Origin: Hespellia sp.
Lineage (GTDB): Bacteria > Bacillota > Clostridia > Lachnospirales > Lachnospiraceae
Assembly (NCBI GenBank): GCA_022790755.1
Contig: JAAVXR010000054.1
Coordinates: 1 to 56,157, forward strand
DNA: 56,157 nt
Direction: 5' to 3'
Below the pieces are notes generated by a model, which saw nothing but the letters and a program-made list of their open reading frames with translations, was not told where the DNA came from and did not search any database. The translations under genes were made by a program, and so were the position numbers. Shown here piece by piece: positions 8,551 through 16,731 of the stretch (within the stretch, counting starts at the first letter, position 1; each line of letters starts with the position of its first letter).

Positions 8551-10949
8551 AACGTTATTTACCAGAAGGGCTCTCCAGGGAGCAGCGAACACAACGATTG
8601 AATACGGATATGCGTGCAAGTATTCCCAGTATTTGTCTTGAACGCGCTCGTTTAGTAACCGAAAGTTACAAAGCGACCGCAGGCGAGCCGTATATTGTGC
8701 GGCGGGCAAAAGCGCTTGCTCATATTTTGGAACATATGACGGTTTTTATACGACCGGAAGAGCTGATTGTCGGCAATCACGCGTCGCAGCAGAGATTCGC
8801 TCCTTTATATCCTGAAACGGGCGTGCTTTCTGAAAGAGAGCTGGATTTGATGCCTGTTCGGGAAGTCGATACCCTGCAAATAACACCTGCGCAGAAGCAA
8901 GAGCTTTTGACGGAAATTTATCCCTGGTGGAAAGGACAGACTCTCGAAGATCTTACCTGGGATCGTTTCCCGGAAGAACTGCGTTCGATTGCGCAGACGC
9001 CTCATGCGGTGTTTGATGTTCTCAGCCGCTCCCGCAGTGGTTACGGTCATTATCTTCCTAATATCAGCCGTATCATTCGGGAGGGATTTCAGCAAGTAGA
9101 GCAGGAGGCGTGTCGGAATTATCAGAGAGTCATCCACAAGGAAGGCTGTGAGGAACAGTGTAATTTCTACGAGGCGGCTTTGATTATCTGTCCGGCTGTC
9201 AAAGTGTTTGCCAAGCGTTATGCGGATTTGGCAGATGAACTGCGTCGGCGGGAGACGGATTGCAGAAGGTCCAAAGAACTGGAATTGATTGCGGATGCCT
9301 GCAGACGAGTTCCCTATTTTCCGGCGCGCAATTTTCATGAGGCGCTCCAGGCTTATTGGTTTACGTTGCTGATCGATTATATTTTTCAAAATGGTTCCGC
9401 TATATCCTGCGGAAGATTTGACCAGTTTCTGTATCCTTACTACCAGGCGGATTTGCAGCATGAACTTCTGACAAAGGATGAGGCGCAGGAAATGCTGGAA
9501 GCCCTGTGGATCAAGCATAATGATGTGATCAAAGCCTGTACTTATAACAGCGCCAGAAATAATGGCGGTTTCTCGACTTCGGCGCATCTGACGCTCGGAG
9601 GGATCACCTCGGATGGAGAAGATGCCTGCAATGAACTCACGATGCTCTGTCTGGATGCGGACCGTAACGTATTTAACTGCGAACCCAATATTGGTATCCG
9701 GATTCATGAAAAAAATCCTCTGGAGCTTCCGAAAAAAATATTTGATATTCTCGGAGATGTAGGCGGTGGGAAATATCCACTGTTTAACGATGGAGTTATT
9801 ATCGACGCCCTTGTGAAAGACGGTCTTCCTCTGGAGGAAGCTCGGAATTATGGCATCGTGGGCTGCGTAGAGCCGAATCCCTATGGGAATAGTCTGAGTA
9901 TTTCCAACGCCTGCTATTTTAATCTTGCAAAATGTCTGGAATTGGCGCTGACCAATGGGAAATGTCTCCTGACAGGAAAGCAGATGGGGCCGCGAACGGG
10001 AGATCCGCATCAATTTCACTCCATAGAAGATGTAAAAAAAGCATTCGAAGAACAAACTACGTTTTTTGTAAAGAAAATGGTGGATTCGTTGAATATTATC
10101 GAGCAGAGTATAGCGGAAATCACACCGCACATCTACTGTTCGCTGTTGTTGGATGATTGTATGGAACAGGGAAAAGACAGTGCGGCGGGCGGCAGCCGGT
10201 ATAATTATTGCGGTGTGCAGGGGGTAGGCACTCCGGATGTGGGCGACGCGCTTATGGCGATCGACAAGCTGGTGTTCCAGGACCAAAAAATTACGATGGC
10301 TCGTCTTTTGGAAATTTTGCAGAAGGATTTTGAAGGCGCAGAGAAAGAATGTTCCATGCTGCAAAATGATGCGCCCAAATATGGGAATGATATCGACGAG
10401 GTGGATTATCTTGTTCGATATGCTGTGGAATTTTATTGCCTGGAAGTGGCGAAGCATGCGGAATGGCGTGGTGGGAAATTCCGTCCGGGACTTTACTGTG
10501 TCTCCGCCAATACGCCGATCGGCAGAAATGTTGGGGCAATGGCGAATGGAAGGAAAGCCAGGACTCCGCTTGCAGACGGGGGGATTTCCCCCAAGCAAGG
10601 CGTTGATGTCTGCGGTCCTACCGCCGTATTTTTATCTGCCTCCAAACTGAATCTGGAACTGGTTACAAATGGGGCGGATCTGAATATGAAGCTGCTGCCG
10701 GATTTGGCAAAAACAGAACAGGATCGCGTCAAACTTGCGCAGATGATTCGCGGGTATTTTGCGGCGGGCGGTATACATGTGCAGTTTAACATCGTTTCCG
10801 ATGAAATGCTTCGCGATGCGCAGCTTCATCCGGAAGCTCATCGGAATCTCGTCGTCAGAGTGGCGGGATACAGCGCTTTCTTTGTTGATCTTGACGTAGA
10901 TATTCAGAATGAGATTATATCACGGACAGCGATGCAAAAGGTAGAATGA
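8547..10949 (+). CDS. Glycyl radical enzyme of the dehydratase/lyase type, substrate unknown
   Basis: The 800-residue product is a complete pyruvate-formate-lyase superfamily member. The catalytic Cys is residue 440 in GCVEP, the form seen in eliminating enzymes (glycerol and propanediol dehydratase, choline lyase, 4-hydroxyphenylacetate decarboxylase, hydroxyproline dehydratase) rather than PFL, which has paired cysteines. The radical-bearing Gly is residue 774 in RVAGYSAFF. The cognate activase follows 19 bases later. Translational coupling to a ROK sugar kinase and LacI control suggest a phosphorylated sugar or anhydrosugar as substrate. A pathway opening 1,5-anhydroglucitol-6-phosphate with such an enzyme has been described, but orthology cannot be judged here. 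Confidence 0.9.
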   Translation: MKRYLPEGLSREQRTQRLNTDMRASIPSICLERARLVTESYKATAGEPYIVRRAKALAHILEHMTVFIRPEELIVGNHASQQRFAPLYPETGVLSERELDLMPVREVDTLQITPAQKQELLTEIYPWWKGQTLEDLTWDRFPEELRSIAQTPHAVFDVLSRSRSGYGHYLPNISRIIREGFQQVEQEACRNYQRVIHKEGCEEQCNFYEAALIICPAVKVFAKRYADLADELRRRETDCRRSKELELIADACRRVPYFPARNFHEALQAYWFTLLIDYIFQNGSAISCGRFDQFLYPYYQADLQHELLTKDEAQEMLEALWIKHNDVIKACTYNSARNNGGFSTSAHLTLGGITSDGEDACNELTMLCLDADRNVFNCEPNIGIRIHEKNPLELPKKIFDILGDVGGGKYPLFNDGVIIDALVKDGLPLEEARNYGIVGCVEPNPYGNSLSISNACYFNLAKCLELALTNGKCLLTGKQMGPRTGDPHQFHSIEDVKKAFEEQTTFFVKKMVDSLNIIEQSIAEITPHIYCSLLLDDCMEQGKDSAAGGSRYNYCGVQGVGTPDVGDALMAIDKLVFQDQKITMARLLEILQKDFEGAEKECSMLQNDAPKYGNDIDEVDYLVRYAVEFYCLEVAKHAEWRGGKFRPGLYCVSANTPIGRNVGAMANGRKARTPLADGGISPKQGVDVCGPTAVFLSASKLNLELVTNGADLNMKLLPDLAKTEQDRVKLAQMIRGYFAAGGIHVQFNIVSDEMLRDAQLHPEAHRNLVVRVAGYSAFFVDLDVDIQNEIISRTAMQKVE

Positions 10950-10968
10950 TCGAAGAGAGGAACGAGAT

Positions 10969-11868
10969 ATGCAGGCGAAAAGTGTAATCAGTAATATTCA
11001 GAGATTTTGTATTCAAGATGGACCGGGGATTCGTACCACGGTGTTTCTGAAGGGGTGTCCCCTGCGCTGCGCGTGGTGCGCCAATCCTGAGACGCAGCAG
11101 CCCTCGCCTGAATTGATGCTGAAATCTGCTAATTGCAGGCTTTGCGGAAATTGTGTGGAAACTTGTACTAGGAAAGCACTGCGCATGGAAAACCATAGAA
11201 TCGTTGTGAATCGGGAATTATGTGATCTGTGTGGCAAGTGTTCAGAAGCTTGCCCAAACAGGCTGCCGGTGATTGATGGGATGGAAATGACGGCAGATGA
11301 AGTGATGGAGATTGTGATACGAGATAAAACGTTTTATGATGCCTCCGGAGGCGGTCTGACGATTTCCGGAGGAGAACCTCTGATGCACCCGCAGTTTTGC
11401 AAGGAACTCCTCCGGCATGCTAAAAATGCAGGGATTTCAACCTGTATTGAGACTTCGCTCTATGCATCCGCTGAAATAGTGGCGGAGATGGAGCCTGATA
11501 TTGATTATTTTTATTTCGACTTTAAGCACAGTGATGGCGAAAAGCATAAAAGATATACTGGAGTGGATCATTCGATCATCTGTAAAAATATAGCGTGGCT
11601 TCTGAAAAAACGGCCGGATGCGCATATGCGCATTCCGGTGATTCCCGGGTTTAATGATTCCGCAAAAGATATAGAAGCGATCTGTCAAACGCTGCATGCT
11701 TTTGGAACAGCGGAAGTGGAGCTTATGCGCTATCATAACTTGGCCGCTGCAAAATACCATTCTTTGGGTCGGAACTATTCGTATGAACAAGTTCCGCTGT
11801 ACCGCGATGATCAATTCCACGATATCGTTCAAATGTATGTTTTAAATTCGATATCGATTGTTTCATAA
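10969..11868 (+). CDS. Glycyl radical enzyme activase (radical SAM)
   Basis: The 299-residue product has the radical-SAM cluster motif at C30, C34 and C37 (GCPLRCAWC) and, inserted after it, two ferredoxin-type clusters (CRLCGNCVETC and CDLCGKCSEACP), as in activases of dehydratase-type glycyl radical enzymes. ISGGEPL (about residue 127) is the GGE SAM-binding motif. It would abstract the hydrogen from Gly774 of the upstream enzyme, forming the stable glycyl radical under anaerobic conditions. It starts 19 bases after that gene with GAGAGGAACGAG before the ATG. Its 3' end overlaps the convergent aldolase gene by 6 bases. Confidence 0.93.
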   Translation: MQAKSVISNIQRFCIQDGPGIRTTVFLKGCPLRCAWCANPETQQPSPELMLKSANCRLCGNCVETCTRKALRMENHRIVVNRELCDLCGKCSEACPNRLPVIDGMEMTADEVMEIVIRDKTFYDASGGGLTISGGEPLMHPQFCKELLRHAKNAGISTCIETSLYASAEIVAEMEPDIDYFYFDFKHSDGEKHKRYTGVDHSIICKNIAWLLKKRPDAHMRIPVIPGFNDSAKDIEAICQTLHAFGTAEVELMRYHNLAAAKYHSLGRNYSYEQVPLYRDDQFHDIVQMYVLNSISIVS

Positions 11869-12888
11869 TGCCGCTTTCAATGCGTCCAGATCTTCTTCTG
11901 TTGTTGACCAGCTCGTTGCAAATCGAACGACAGTGTGGGTATCATCCAGTTTCTCCCAGAAGCTGAAAGCAATCTGCTGCTTTAATTTATCCATCTGCAT
12001 GTTGTCAAGAATAATGAATTGTTGATTGGTCGATGACTCGAGATAGAAAGGATACTTGTGGTCAACAAATATCTTCTTCATGCTTTCCGCCATATCAATC
12101 GCGTGCCGGCTGATTCTGAAATACAGATCGTCCGTGAAAAGCGTGTCAAATTGAATGCCAAGCAGCCTTCCTTTGGCGAGCAGCGCTCCTCGCTTTTTTA
12201 TGGATGTCATAAAATGCTTTGGCTTATTTTCTTTCGTAAAGACGACGGCCTCACCGCAAAGAGCTCCGACCTTTGTGCCTCCGATATAAAAGACATCGCA
12301 AATGCGGGCGATGTCTTTTAACGCCATATCCGAGGCATTACTCATCAGTCCGTATCCAAGACGTGCGCCGTCCAAATAAAGTGGTATTCTGTATGTGTGA
12401 CAAATCGCCGCGATTTCTTCCAACTCCTTCTTGGTATAAAGTGTGCCGTATTCCGTCGGATGAGACAGATAGACCATTCCAGGAAACACCATATGCTCAT
12501 GGTTATCATCGGCGTAAAAGTTTGCGAGATAATTGTCCAAGATATGAGGTGGAATTTTCCCGTTTTTGTGGGGAATTTCCAGAACCTTATGGCCCGTATA
12601 TTCGATTGCTCCGGCCTCATGGACGCTCACATGTCCTGTCTCGGCGGCAATAACGCCTTCATGATCTTGCAGCATTGTCGAGATGATCATCGCGTTGGTC
12701 TGAGTTCCGCCTGTTAGAAATTCAACGTCGGCCTTTTCACAATCACAGGCGATCTTGATTTTGTTTCTTGCACTTTCACAGTACTTGTCTGTTCCATAAC
12801 CGGACAGACACTCAAAATTGGTTTCGACAAGACGCTTGAGTATCTGCGGATGCGCGCCGGTTGTGTAATCATTTTCAAAAGAAATCAT
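11863..12888 (-). CDS. Threonine-aldolase-like PLP enzyme (beta-eliminating lyase family)
   Basis: The roughly 341-residue fold-type I PLP protein begins MISFENDYTTGAHPQIL. LTGGTQTNAM and the GHVSVHEAGAIEYTGHKV region form the cofactor pocket, LDGARLGYG holds the PLP-binding Asp, and YIGGTKVGALCGEAVV carries the Schiff-base Lys. This matches low-specificity L-threonine aldolases, which split threonine to glycine and acetaldehyde. The start is uncertain: METT and TTG-initiated forms lie upstream (to 12927) and no strong ribosome-binding site decides between them. It converges on the activase gene, so any link to the glycyl radical pathway is by neighbourhood only. Confidence 0.82.
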   Translation of the reverse strand: MISFENDYTTGAHPQILKRLVETNFECLSGYGTDKYCESARNKIKIACDCEKADVEFLTGGTQTNAMIISTMLQDHEGVIAAETGHVSVHEAGAIEYTGHKVLEIPHKNGKIPPHILDNYLANFYADDNHEHMVFPGMVYLSHPTEYGTLYTKKELEEIAAICHTYRIPLYLDGARLGYGLMSNASDMALKDIARICDVFYIGGTKVGALCGEAVVFTKENKPKHFMTSIKKRGALLAKGRLLGIQFDTLFTDDLYFRISRHAIDMAESMKKIFVDHKYPFYLESSTNQQFIILDNMQMDKLKQQIAFSFWEKLDDTHTVVRFATSWSTTEEDLDALKAAL

Positions 12889-13201
12889 AGTCGTTTCCAT
12901 TTCGTGAATCATATGAACGGGTAACAATAGTCATGGTGCATTATAGCATTTTCTGGAAGAAATAGAAAGCACCTGATTCCTGTGTTAGGATTTAAGGTGA
13001 CCAAACCAATAGAGGGATTCTTTTTTATGTTCGAAACCAACAATCGGAGATAAAAGTAAGTGCGGGGAGCTTATTGATTCACTTGACAAGGAATGCTACT
13101 ATGATTGATAGAAAGATCAACTGATTTTTCAGAGTCTCTTATATTGGAGTGCATGTTTTTCATAACAGGAATGTAGGTTGAGAAGAAAGGTAGGATCAGG
13201 G
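12889..13201. other. Intergenic region with a weak candidate promoter
   Basis: About 310 bases between the divergent aldolase and alcohol dehydrogenase genes. The plus strand has TTGACA at 13083-13088 with a poor -10 (TGATAG) 17 bp later, a possible start for the dehydrogenase. I see no gene, clear riboswitch or repeat here. Confidence 0.4.
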
Positions 13202-14356
13202 ATGGCTCACAAATTCAGAATTGCAGGAAGTACTTATATCGGGAAAGACGCTCTTTCATGTGCAGAAAAAGAGGTTTGCGGATTAGGCGATAAGGCGTTT
13301 ATTGTCACCGGAAAATCCATGATAAAACAAGGATACGTAGATAAACTTGTCACGATGTTGAAAAACAATCAGGTGGAAAGTGTGGTTTTTTCGGAGATTT
13401 CCGGGGAACCGACCGATAAAATGATTGAACAGGGTGTTCATCTCTATCAAACAGAAAATTGTGATTTTATCATAGGATTTGGAGGCGGCAGTCCTTTGGA
13501 TTCCGCAAAAGCAATCGGCGTGCTGGCCGAAAGCAACTGTAAAATCTCGGATTACAATGGGAGAGAAATAACTCATTCGATCCCTCCGTTAGTGGAAATT
13601 CCTTCTACAGCCGGCACAGGTTCGGAGACAACACCGTTTACAATTATTACGGATACGGAACATGATATTAAAATGCTGTTGAAAGGCGATTCCCTGATGC
13701 CGACAATAGCGATTGTTGATCCCATGTTTTCCATGCAGACGCCAAGAGGAGTGACGGTTGCCACAGGGCTGGACGCTCTGACACACGCGATAGAGGCGTT
13801 TAGTTCCCGCAAAGCATTTAGTGAGAGTGATTTATTCGCCCTTTCAGCGGTCGAACGAATTTTCAAATATTTGCTGGTGGCAGTGAAAAATGGAAACGAT
13901 GAGGAAGCCAGAGAACAAATGGCAATTGCGGCGTTTGAGGCGGGGGTAAGCTTTAGTAACTCCTCGGTTACGATTGTGCATGGAATGAGCAGACCGATTG
14001 GAGCGCTGTTTCATGTCCCGCATGGAATCTCGAATGCAATGCTGTTGAGTGAATGCCTTTCTTATGTCGCAGACGGTGCGTATGACCGATTTGCTGTTTT
14101 GGGACGGAAAATAGGAAGTGCGAATATGGAAGACGATGATAGGATTGCGACGGATAAATTTATAAGCGCAGTTTCCGCATTATGTAAAGCTTGTGAAGTT
14201 CCCACGCTGTCCAAGTATGGGATTGACAGAGAGCAGTTCATGAATGCAGTGGAAAAAATGGCGGACGACGCTCTGGCAAGCGGAAGCCCGGCAAATACAA
14301 GAAAGCCTGTTGGAAAAGAAGATATCGTACGTATTTATCATAATTTGTGGAAATAA
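13202..14356 (+). CDS. Iron-containing alcohol dehydrogenase (group III)
   Basis: The 384-residue product is a group III metal-dependent alcohol dehydrogenase. The NAD(P) site is FGGGSPLDSAKA (about residues 90-101), PSTAGTGSE follows (about 131-139), and the metal ligands lie in GLDALTHAIEA and in HGMSRPIGALFHVPHG (about residues 252-275). Relatives reduce aldehydes such as propionaldehyde, acetaldehyde or lactaldehyde. An in-frame TTG lies eight codons upstream; the ATG at 13202, just after AGGATCAGGG, gives normal length. An aldehyde reductase near a glycyl radical lyase would suit disposal of an aldehyde product, but it has its own upstream region. Confidence 0.9.
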   Translation: MAHKFRIAGSTYIGKDALSCAEKEVCGLGDKAFIVTGKSMIKQGYVDKLVTMLKNNQVESVVFSEISGEPTDKMIEQGVHLYQTENCDFIIGFGGGSPLDSAKAIGVLAESNCKISDYNGREITHSIPPLVEIPSTAGTGSETTPFTIITDTEHDIKMLLKGDSLMPTIAIVDPMFSMQTPRGVTVATGLDALTHAIEAFSSRKAFSESDLFALSAVERIFKYLLVAVKNGNDEEAREQMAIAAFEAGVSFSNSSVTIVHGMSRPIGALFHVPHGISNAMLLSECLSYVADGAYDRFAVLGRKIGSANMEDDDRIATDKFISAVSALCKACEVPTLSKYGIDREQFMNAVEKMADDALASGSPANTRKPVGKEDIVRIYHNLWK

Positions 14357-14362
14357 TGAATG

Positions 14363-14412
14363 GACCGCTTGGTAACTCAGACCAATTACGCAACATGGGT
14401 TACCAAGCGGTC
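14363..14412. terminator. Hairpin between convergent genes
   Basis: GACCGCTTGGTAAC (14363-14376) and GTTACCAAGCGGTC (14399-14412) form a perfect 14-bp stem with a 22-nt loop between the stops of the alcohol dehydrogenase and the Uma2 gene. Neither flank has a strong T-run, so it may be an inefficient or factor-assisted bidirectional terminator. Confidence 0.6.
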
Positions 14413-14416
14413 AATA

Positions 14417-14962
14417 TTATGAAAAAATATTATTTAGTCTGATGCTGAAATCTTCATAAATACACACGGGAATATCATTGTCAAAGCTATATTGTCGTGT
14501 TTTCTCATCGTGTTCAAAATCATACACGTTTACAGTGCGTGTGAGGGGATTTACGATCCAGTATTCCCGAACATTAGCGGTACGGTACTTAAAAAGTTTG
14601 ATTCCATAATCCATTCTCTCGGTACTGGGAGATATAATTTCAACAATCCAGTCTGGAGCGCCATTGTAGCCGTGGTTATCCAGTTTATTTCTGTTGCAGA
14701 TAACAGAAATATCCGGCTCCACATAGTTTTGGTCGTCCTGGTTTAGAAAGACGGCGAATGGAGCTGGGAATACTTCGCAACTTCCATTATTAGAATGGAT
14801 ATAATTGCCAATCTGTTGCGTAAAATGGCTGACTAACCTTTGGTGAACCGTGCTGGGAGGAGCCATCATATATAATTGCCCATCGACCAGCTCAGCTCTT
14901 TGTCCTTCCGGCAACGCATAGATATCTTTGACTGTGTAAATTTTTTCCTGTAGCAGCGCCAT
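14417..14962 (-). CDS. Uma2-family putative restriction endonuclease-like protein
   Basis: The 181-residue product matches the Uma2 (DUF820) family with a PD-(D/E)XK nuclease fold: LVDGQLYMMAPPS near residue 25, VEPDISVIC (about residue 83), PDWIVEIISPST (about 103-114) and the KLFKYRTANVREYWIVNP stretch. Function is unproven; members are multiplied in cyanobacteria and scattered in Firmicutes, often close to mobile or defence genes. The ATG has AGAGGAG upstream. It lies just downstream of ssrA on the same strand, beyond the ssrA poly-T. Confidence 0.85.
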   Translation of the reverse strand: MALLQEKIYTVKDIYALPEGQRAELVDGQLYMMAPPSTVHQRLVSHFTQQIGNYIHSNNGSCEVFPAPFAVFLNQDDQNYVEPDISVICNRNKLDNHGYNGAPDWIVEIISPSTERMDYGIKLFKYRTANVREYWIVNPLTRTVNVYDFEHDEKTRQYSFDNDIPVCIYEDFSIRLNNIFS

Positions 14963-15011
14963 AAAAGTACTCCTCTGGCATTTCCTGAATTCTTGCTAAC
15001 GAACAAAAAAG

Positions 15012-15350
15012 TGGACCTGGCGGGAATCGAACCCGCGTCCAAAAACCTGTCCCATGTACTTCTACTATCATAGTCAGTTCTTTGACATTCCCTCCGCCGC
15101 ACGGGAACTAACACCCTTACGGTTTCAGTAGCTTCATAATACGCCTATCAGTTCAAAGCTTTGCTGATATCGTTTCTCACAGAGTCGATGCCAGATTCCC
15201 AAAGTGTGAGTGCCCTGGGGCTGACAAGCAGCAACTAGGCTGCTAACGCGTAATTTTCGTCTGCGTTTAATTTTAAAGTTGCGATTTGACGCATCTGCCT
15301 GCGGATAGCTTCTCCATCTTCGAGATCCCTGTCGAAACCAGTACAAGCCC
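15012..15350 (-). ncRNA. ssrA: Transfer-messenger RNA (tmRNA)
   Basis: The minus strand starts GGGCTTGTACTGGTTTCGACAGG and ends in the tRNA-like GCGGGTTCGATTCCCGC arm. The 5' GGGCTTG pairs with 3' CAGGTCC to give the 7-bp acceptor stem. The messenger part reads GCA-ACT-TTA-AAA-TTA-AAC-GCA and then GAC-GAA-AAT-TAC-GCG-TTA-GCA-GCC-TAG, giving a tag that ends DENYALAA. After the discriminator A the sequence goes CTTTTTT, so the CCA end is not encoded and the T-run is the terminator. It works with SmpB and RNase R, both encoded at the left of the window. Confidence 0.97.
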
Positions 15351-15360
15351 TAGTATGTTT

Positions 15361-15389
15361 ATACTATGTGATTTCGGAGAAAAAGTCAA
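15361..15389 (-). promoter_or_regulatory. ssrA promoter
   Basis: On the minus strand TTGACT (15389-15384) and TAGTAT (15366-15361) are 17 bp apart. The -10 ends ten bases before the tmRNA 5' end. Confidence 0.7.
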
Positions 15390-15483
15390 GGCGAAAATGC
15401 GAAAGATAAAGAAAGATAGAGAAAGCAAAGAGAGAAAAAGTGAAAAAGTAAGGAGTTGGATGAGAAACAGACTTTTCAACATA

Positions 15484-15539
15484 TTTTGCAATGTGTTTGT
15501 GCTAAAAACATTGCAAAAGAGAGGAAAAGGGCGTAGAAT
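15484..15539 (+). promoter_or_regulatory. Promoter with overlapping palindrome for the ATPase-TOPRIM module
   Basis: TTGCAA (15511-15516) and TAGAAT (15534-15539) are 17 bp apart and form a good sigma-A promoter. TTTTGCAATG (15484-15493) and CATTGCAAAA (15509-15518) are a perfect 10-bp inverted repeat with a 15-bp spacer; its right arm covers the -35. This looks like an operator for a repressor. Initiation near 15546 leaves the upstream in-frame ATG at 15544 out of the transcript and supports the start at 15595. Confidence 0.55.
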
Positions 15540-15594
15540 AAAAATGAAAATTACTTCGTATAATGCGAAAAAATATTCAAAAGAGGAACGAAAA

Positions 15595-16710
15595 ATGATT
15601 ATAATGGATATACAAATTGATAATTTTTTTGCCTTTCATAATTTTCATATGAATATGTCATACCCTAAAAAAATTGTTGATTCTTTTATTGAAGATGAAT
15701 TTTTAAAAGAGAGAGAAAACTTTAGATATAAAAAAGTAAATATTTTAATGGGAGGAAATGCGACAGGAAAGACTTCTCTGGGACGAATGCTGATGGCTGT
15801 ATGTAATTTTATTCAGAGAAAAGAGTCTATACATTTGATAGAACTCATCTGTGATAAAAGAAAAGAGGCAACTGTCACGATAGATTTTGTTGGAGAAAAA
15901 TGTAAAATGTATCGGGTAGATATAAAAGTTTTACTGGGATTAAATGATACAAATAGGAATAAAGTAGGTGTTTGCGTCAGAACGGTGGATATCGGAAAAA
16001 AAGACAAATATGAAACTTGTGCAGAAAAACTTGAAAATATTCCTCTTTTATTTAAACGTGATTATGCGGAAGAATTAGAAAAAATTGAACCTTTGGGATG
16101 GATGTTCACATATCCGTCAGATTCTTCTGGAAAAGTCATAGATTATCCCGCTTCTCCTGGATTTATAAATATTCTGAATCATACTTTAAGAGCTTTAGAT
16201 CCGGCAATTGAAAGAGTTGAGAAATCAAGGGAAGTTGATAATACGTATATTGTACACATGAAATCAGGAGATGTTATTATCCAGGACGGAGAAGTTATTA
16301 AATCTAACGTCTTGTCCAGCGGTACCAAAGCAGGTATAGATGTTGCCAGGTTAATTGCGGCTATCTATGCTGGGGAATGTGGATTTTATTATTGCGATGA
16401 AAAGTTTTCCTATATCCATAATGAAATAGAAAAAGCATTTTTAACGATAATGATAAATGGCTTAAGAGATGATGAACAATTATTTTTTACCACGCATAAT
16501 TCAGATATATTAGATTTACCGTTGCCGAAACATTCGTACACTTTTCTTAAAAAAGATATTTATGATAAATCTCAGCCCATAAAGTGTGTCTATGCTTCGG
16601 ATTATCTCAAACGTAATACAGATTCTGTACGGAATGCGGTGGATAATGATTTATTTTCTGTAACGCCGAATATTGAGCTGATTTATGATATTGCAAATGA
16701 AAAGAAGTAG
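15595..16710 (+). CDS. AAA/ABC-type ATPase (AAA_15, OLD-like) of a putative defence module
   Basis: The 371-residue product is a stand-alone ATPase of the OLD/SMC-like class. It shows an N-terminal strand DIQIDNFFAFHNF, Walker A GGNATGKTS (53-61), an ABC-signature-like LSSGT (240-244), Walker B ending in YYCDE (D268, E269) and a switch His301 in FTTHNSD. The open frame extends upstream into ssrA; the ATG at 15595 has AGAGGA 7 nt before it and lies after the predicted promoter. The DNA is clearly poorer in G+C than its neighbours, suggesting transfer. The TOPRIM gene follows after 21 bases. This pairing recalls PARIS, AbiL and split-OLD phage defence systems, but I cannot assign it to a named type. 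Confidence 0.82.
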   Translation: MIIMDIQIDNFFAFHNFHMNMSYPKKIVDSFIEDEFLKERENFRYKKVNILMGGNATGKTSLGRMLMAVCNFIQRKESIHLIELICDKRKEATVTIDFVGEKCKMYRVDIKVLLGLNDTNRNKVGVCVRTVDIGKKDKYETCAEKLENIPLLFKRDYAEELEKIEPLGWMFTYPSDSSGKVIDYPASPGFINILNHTLRALDPAIERVEKSREVDNTYIVHMKSGDVIIQDGEVIKSNVLSSGTKAGIDVARLIAAIYAGECGFYYCDEKFSYIHNEIEKAFLTIMINGLRDDEQLFFTTHNSDILDLPLPKHSYTFLKKDIYDKSQPIKCVYASDYLKRNTDSVRNAVDNDLFSVTPNIELIYDIANEKK

Positions 16711-16731
16711 TAATTAAGAAGAGGATACGAC

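Noticed and set aside
8805-10598. 597-codon open frame on the minus strand opposite the glycyl radical enzyme gene
   Set aside because: It is antisense to a complete enzyme with all catalytic motifs, has no ribosome-binding site or recognisable domain, and its composition (Arg/Ile/His-rich) is typical of a shadow frame.
12889-13201. MerR-type promoter with long spacer before the alcohol dehydrogenase
   Set aside because: TTGACA is present but no convincing dyad or -10 at 19-20 bp could be found, and no MerR gene is near.
15286-15594. Upstream extension of the ATPase reading frame into tmRNA
   Set aside because: It overlaps ssrA and its promoter on the other strand, codes for low-complexity Lys/Arg/Glu sequence and lies before the predicted promoter of the module.
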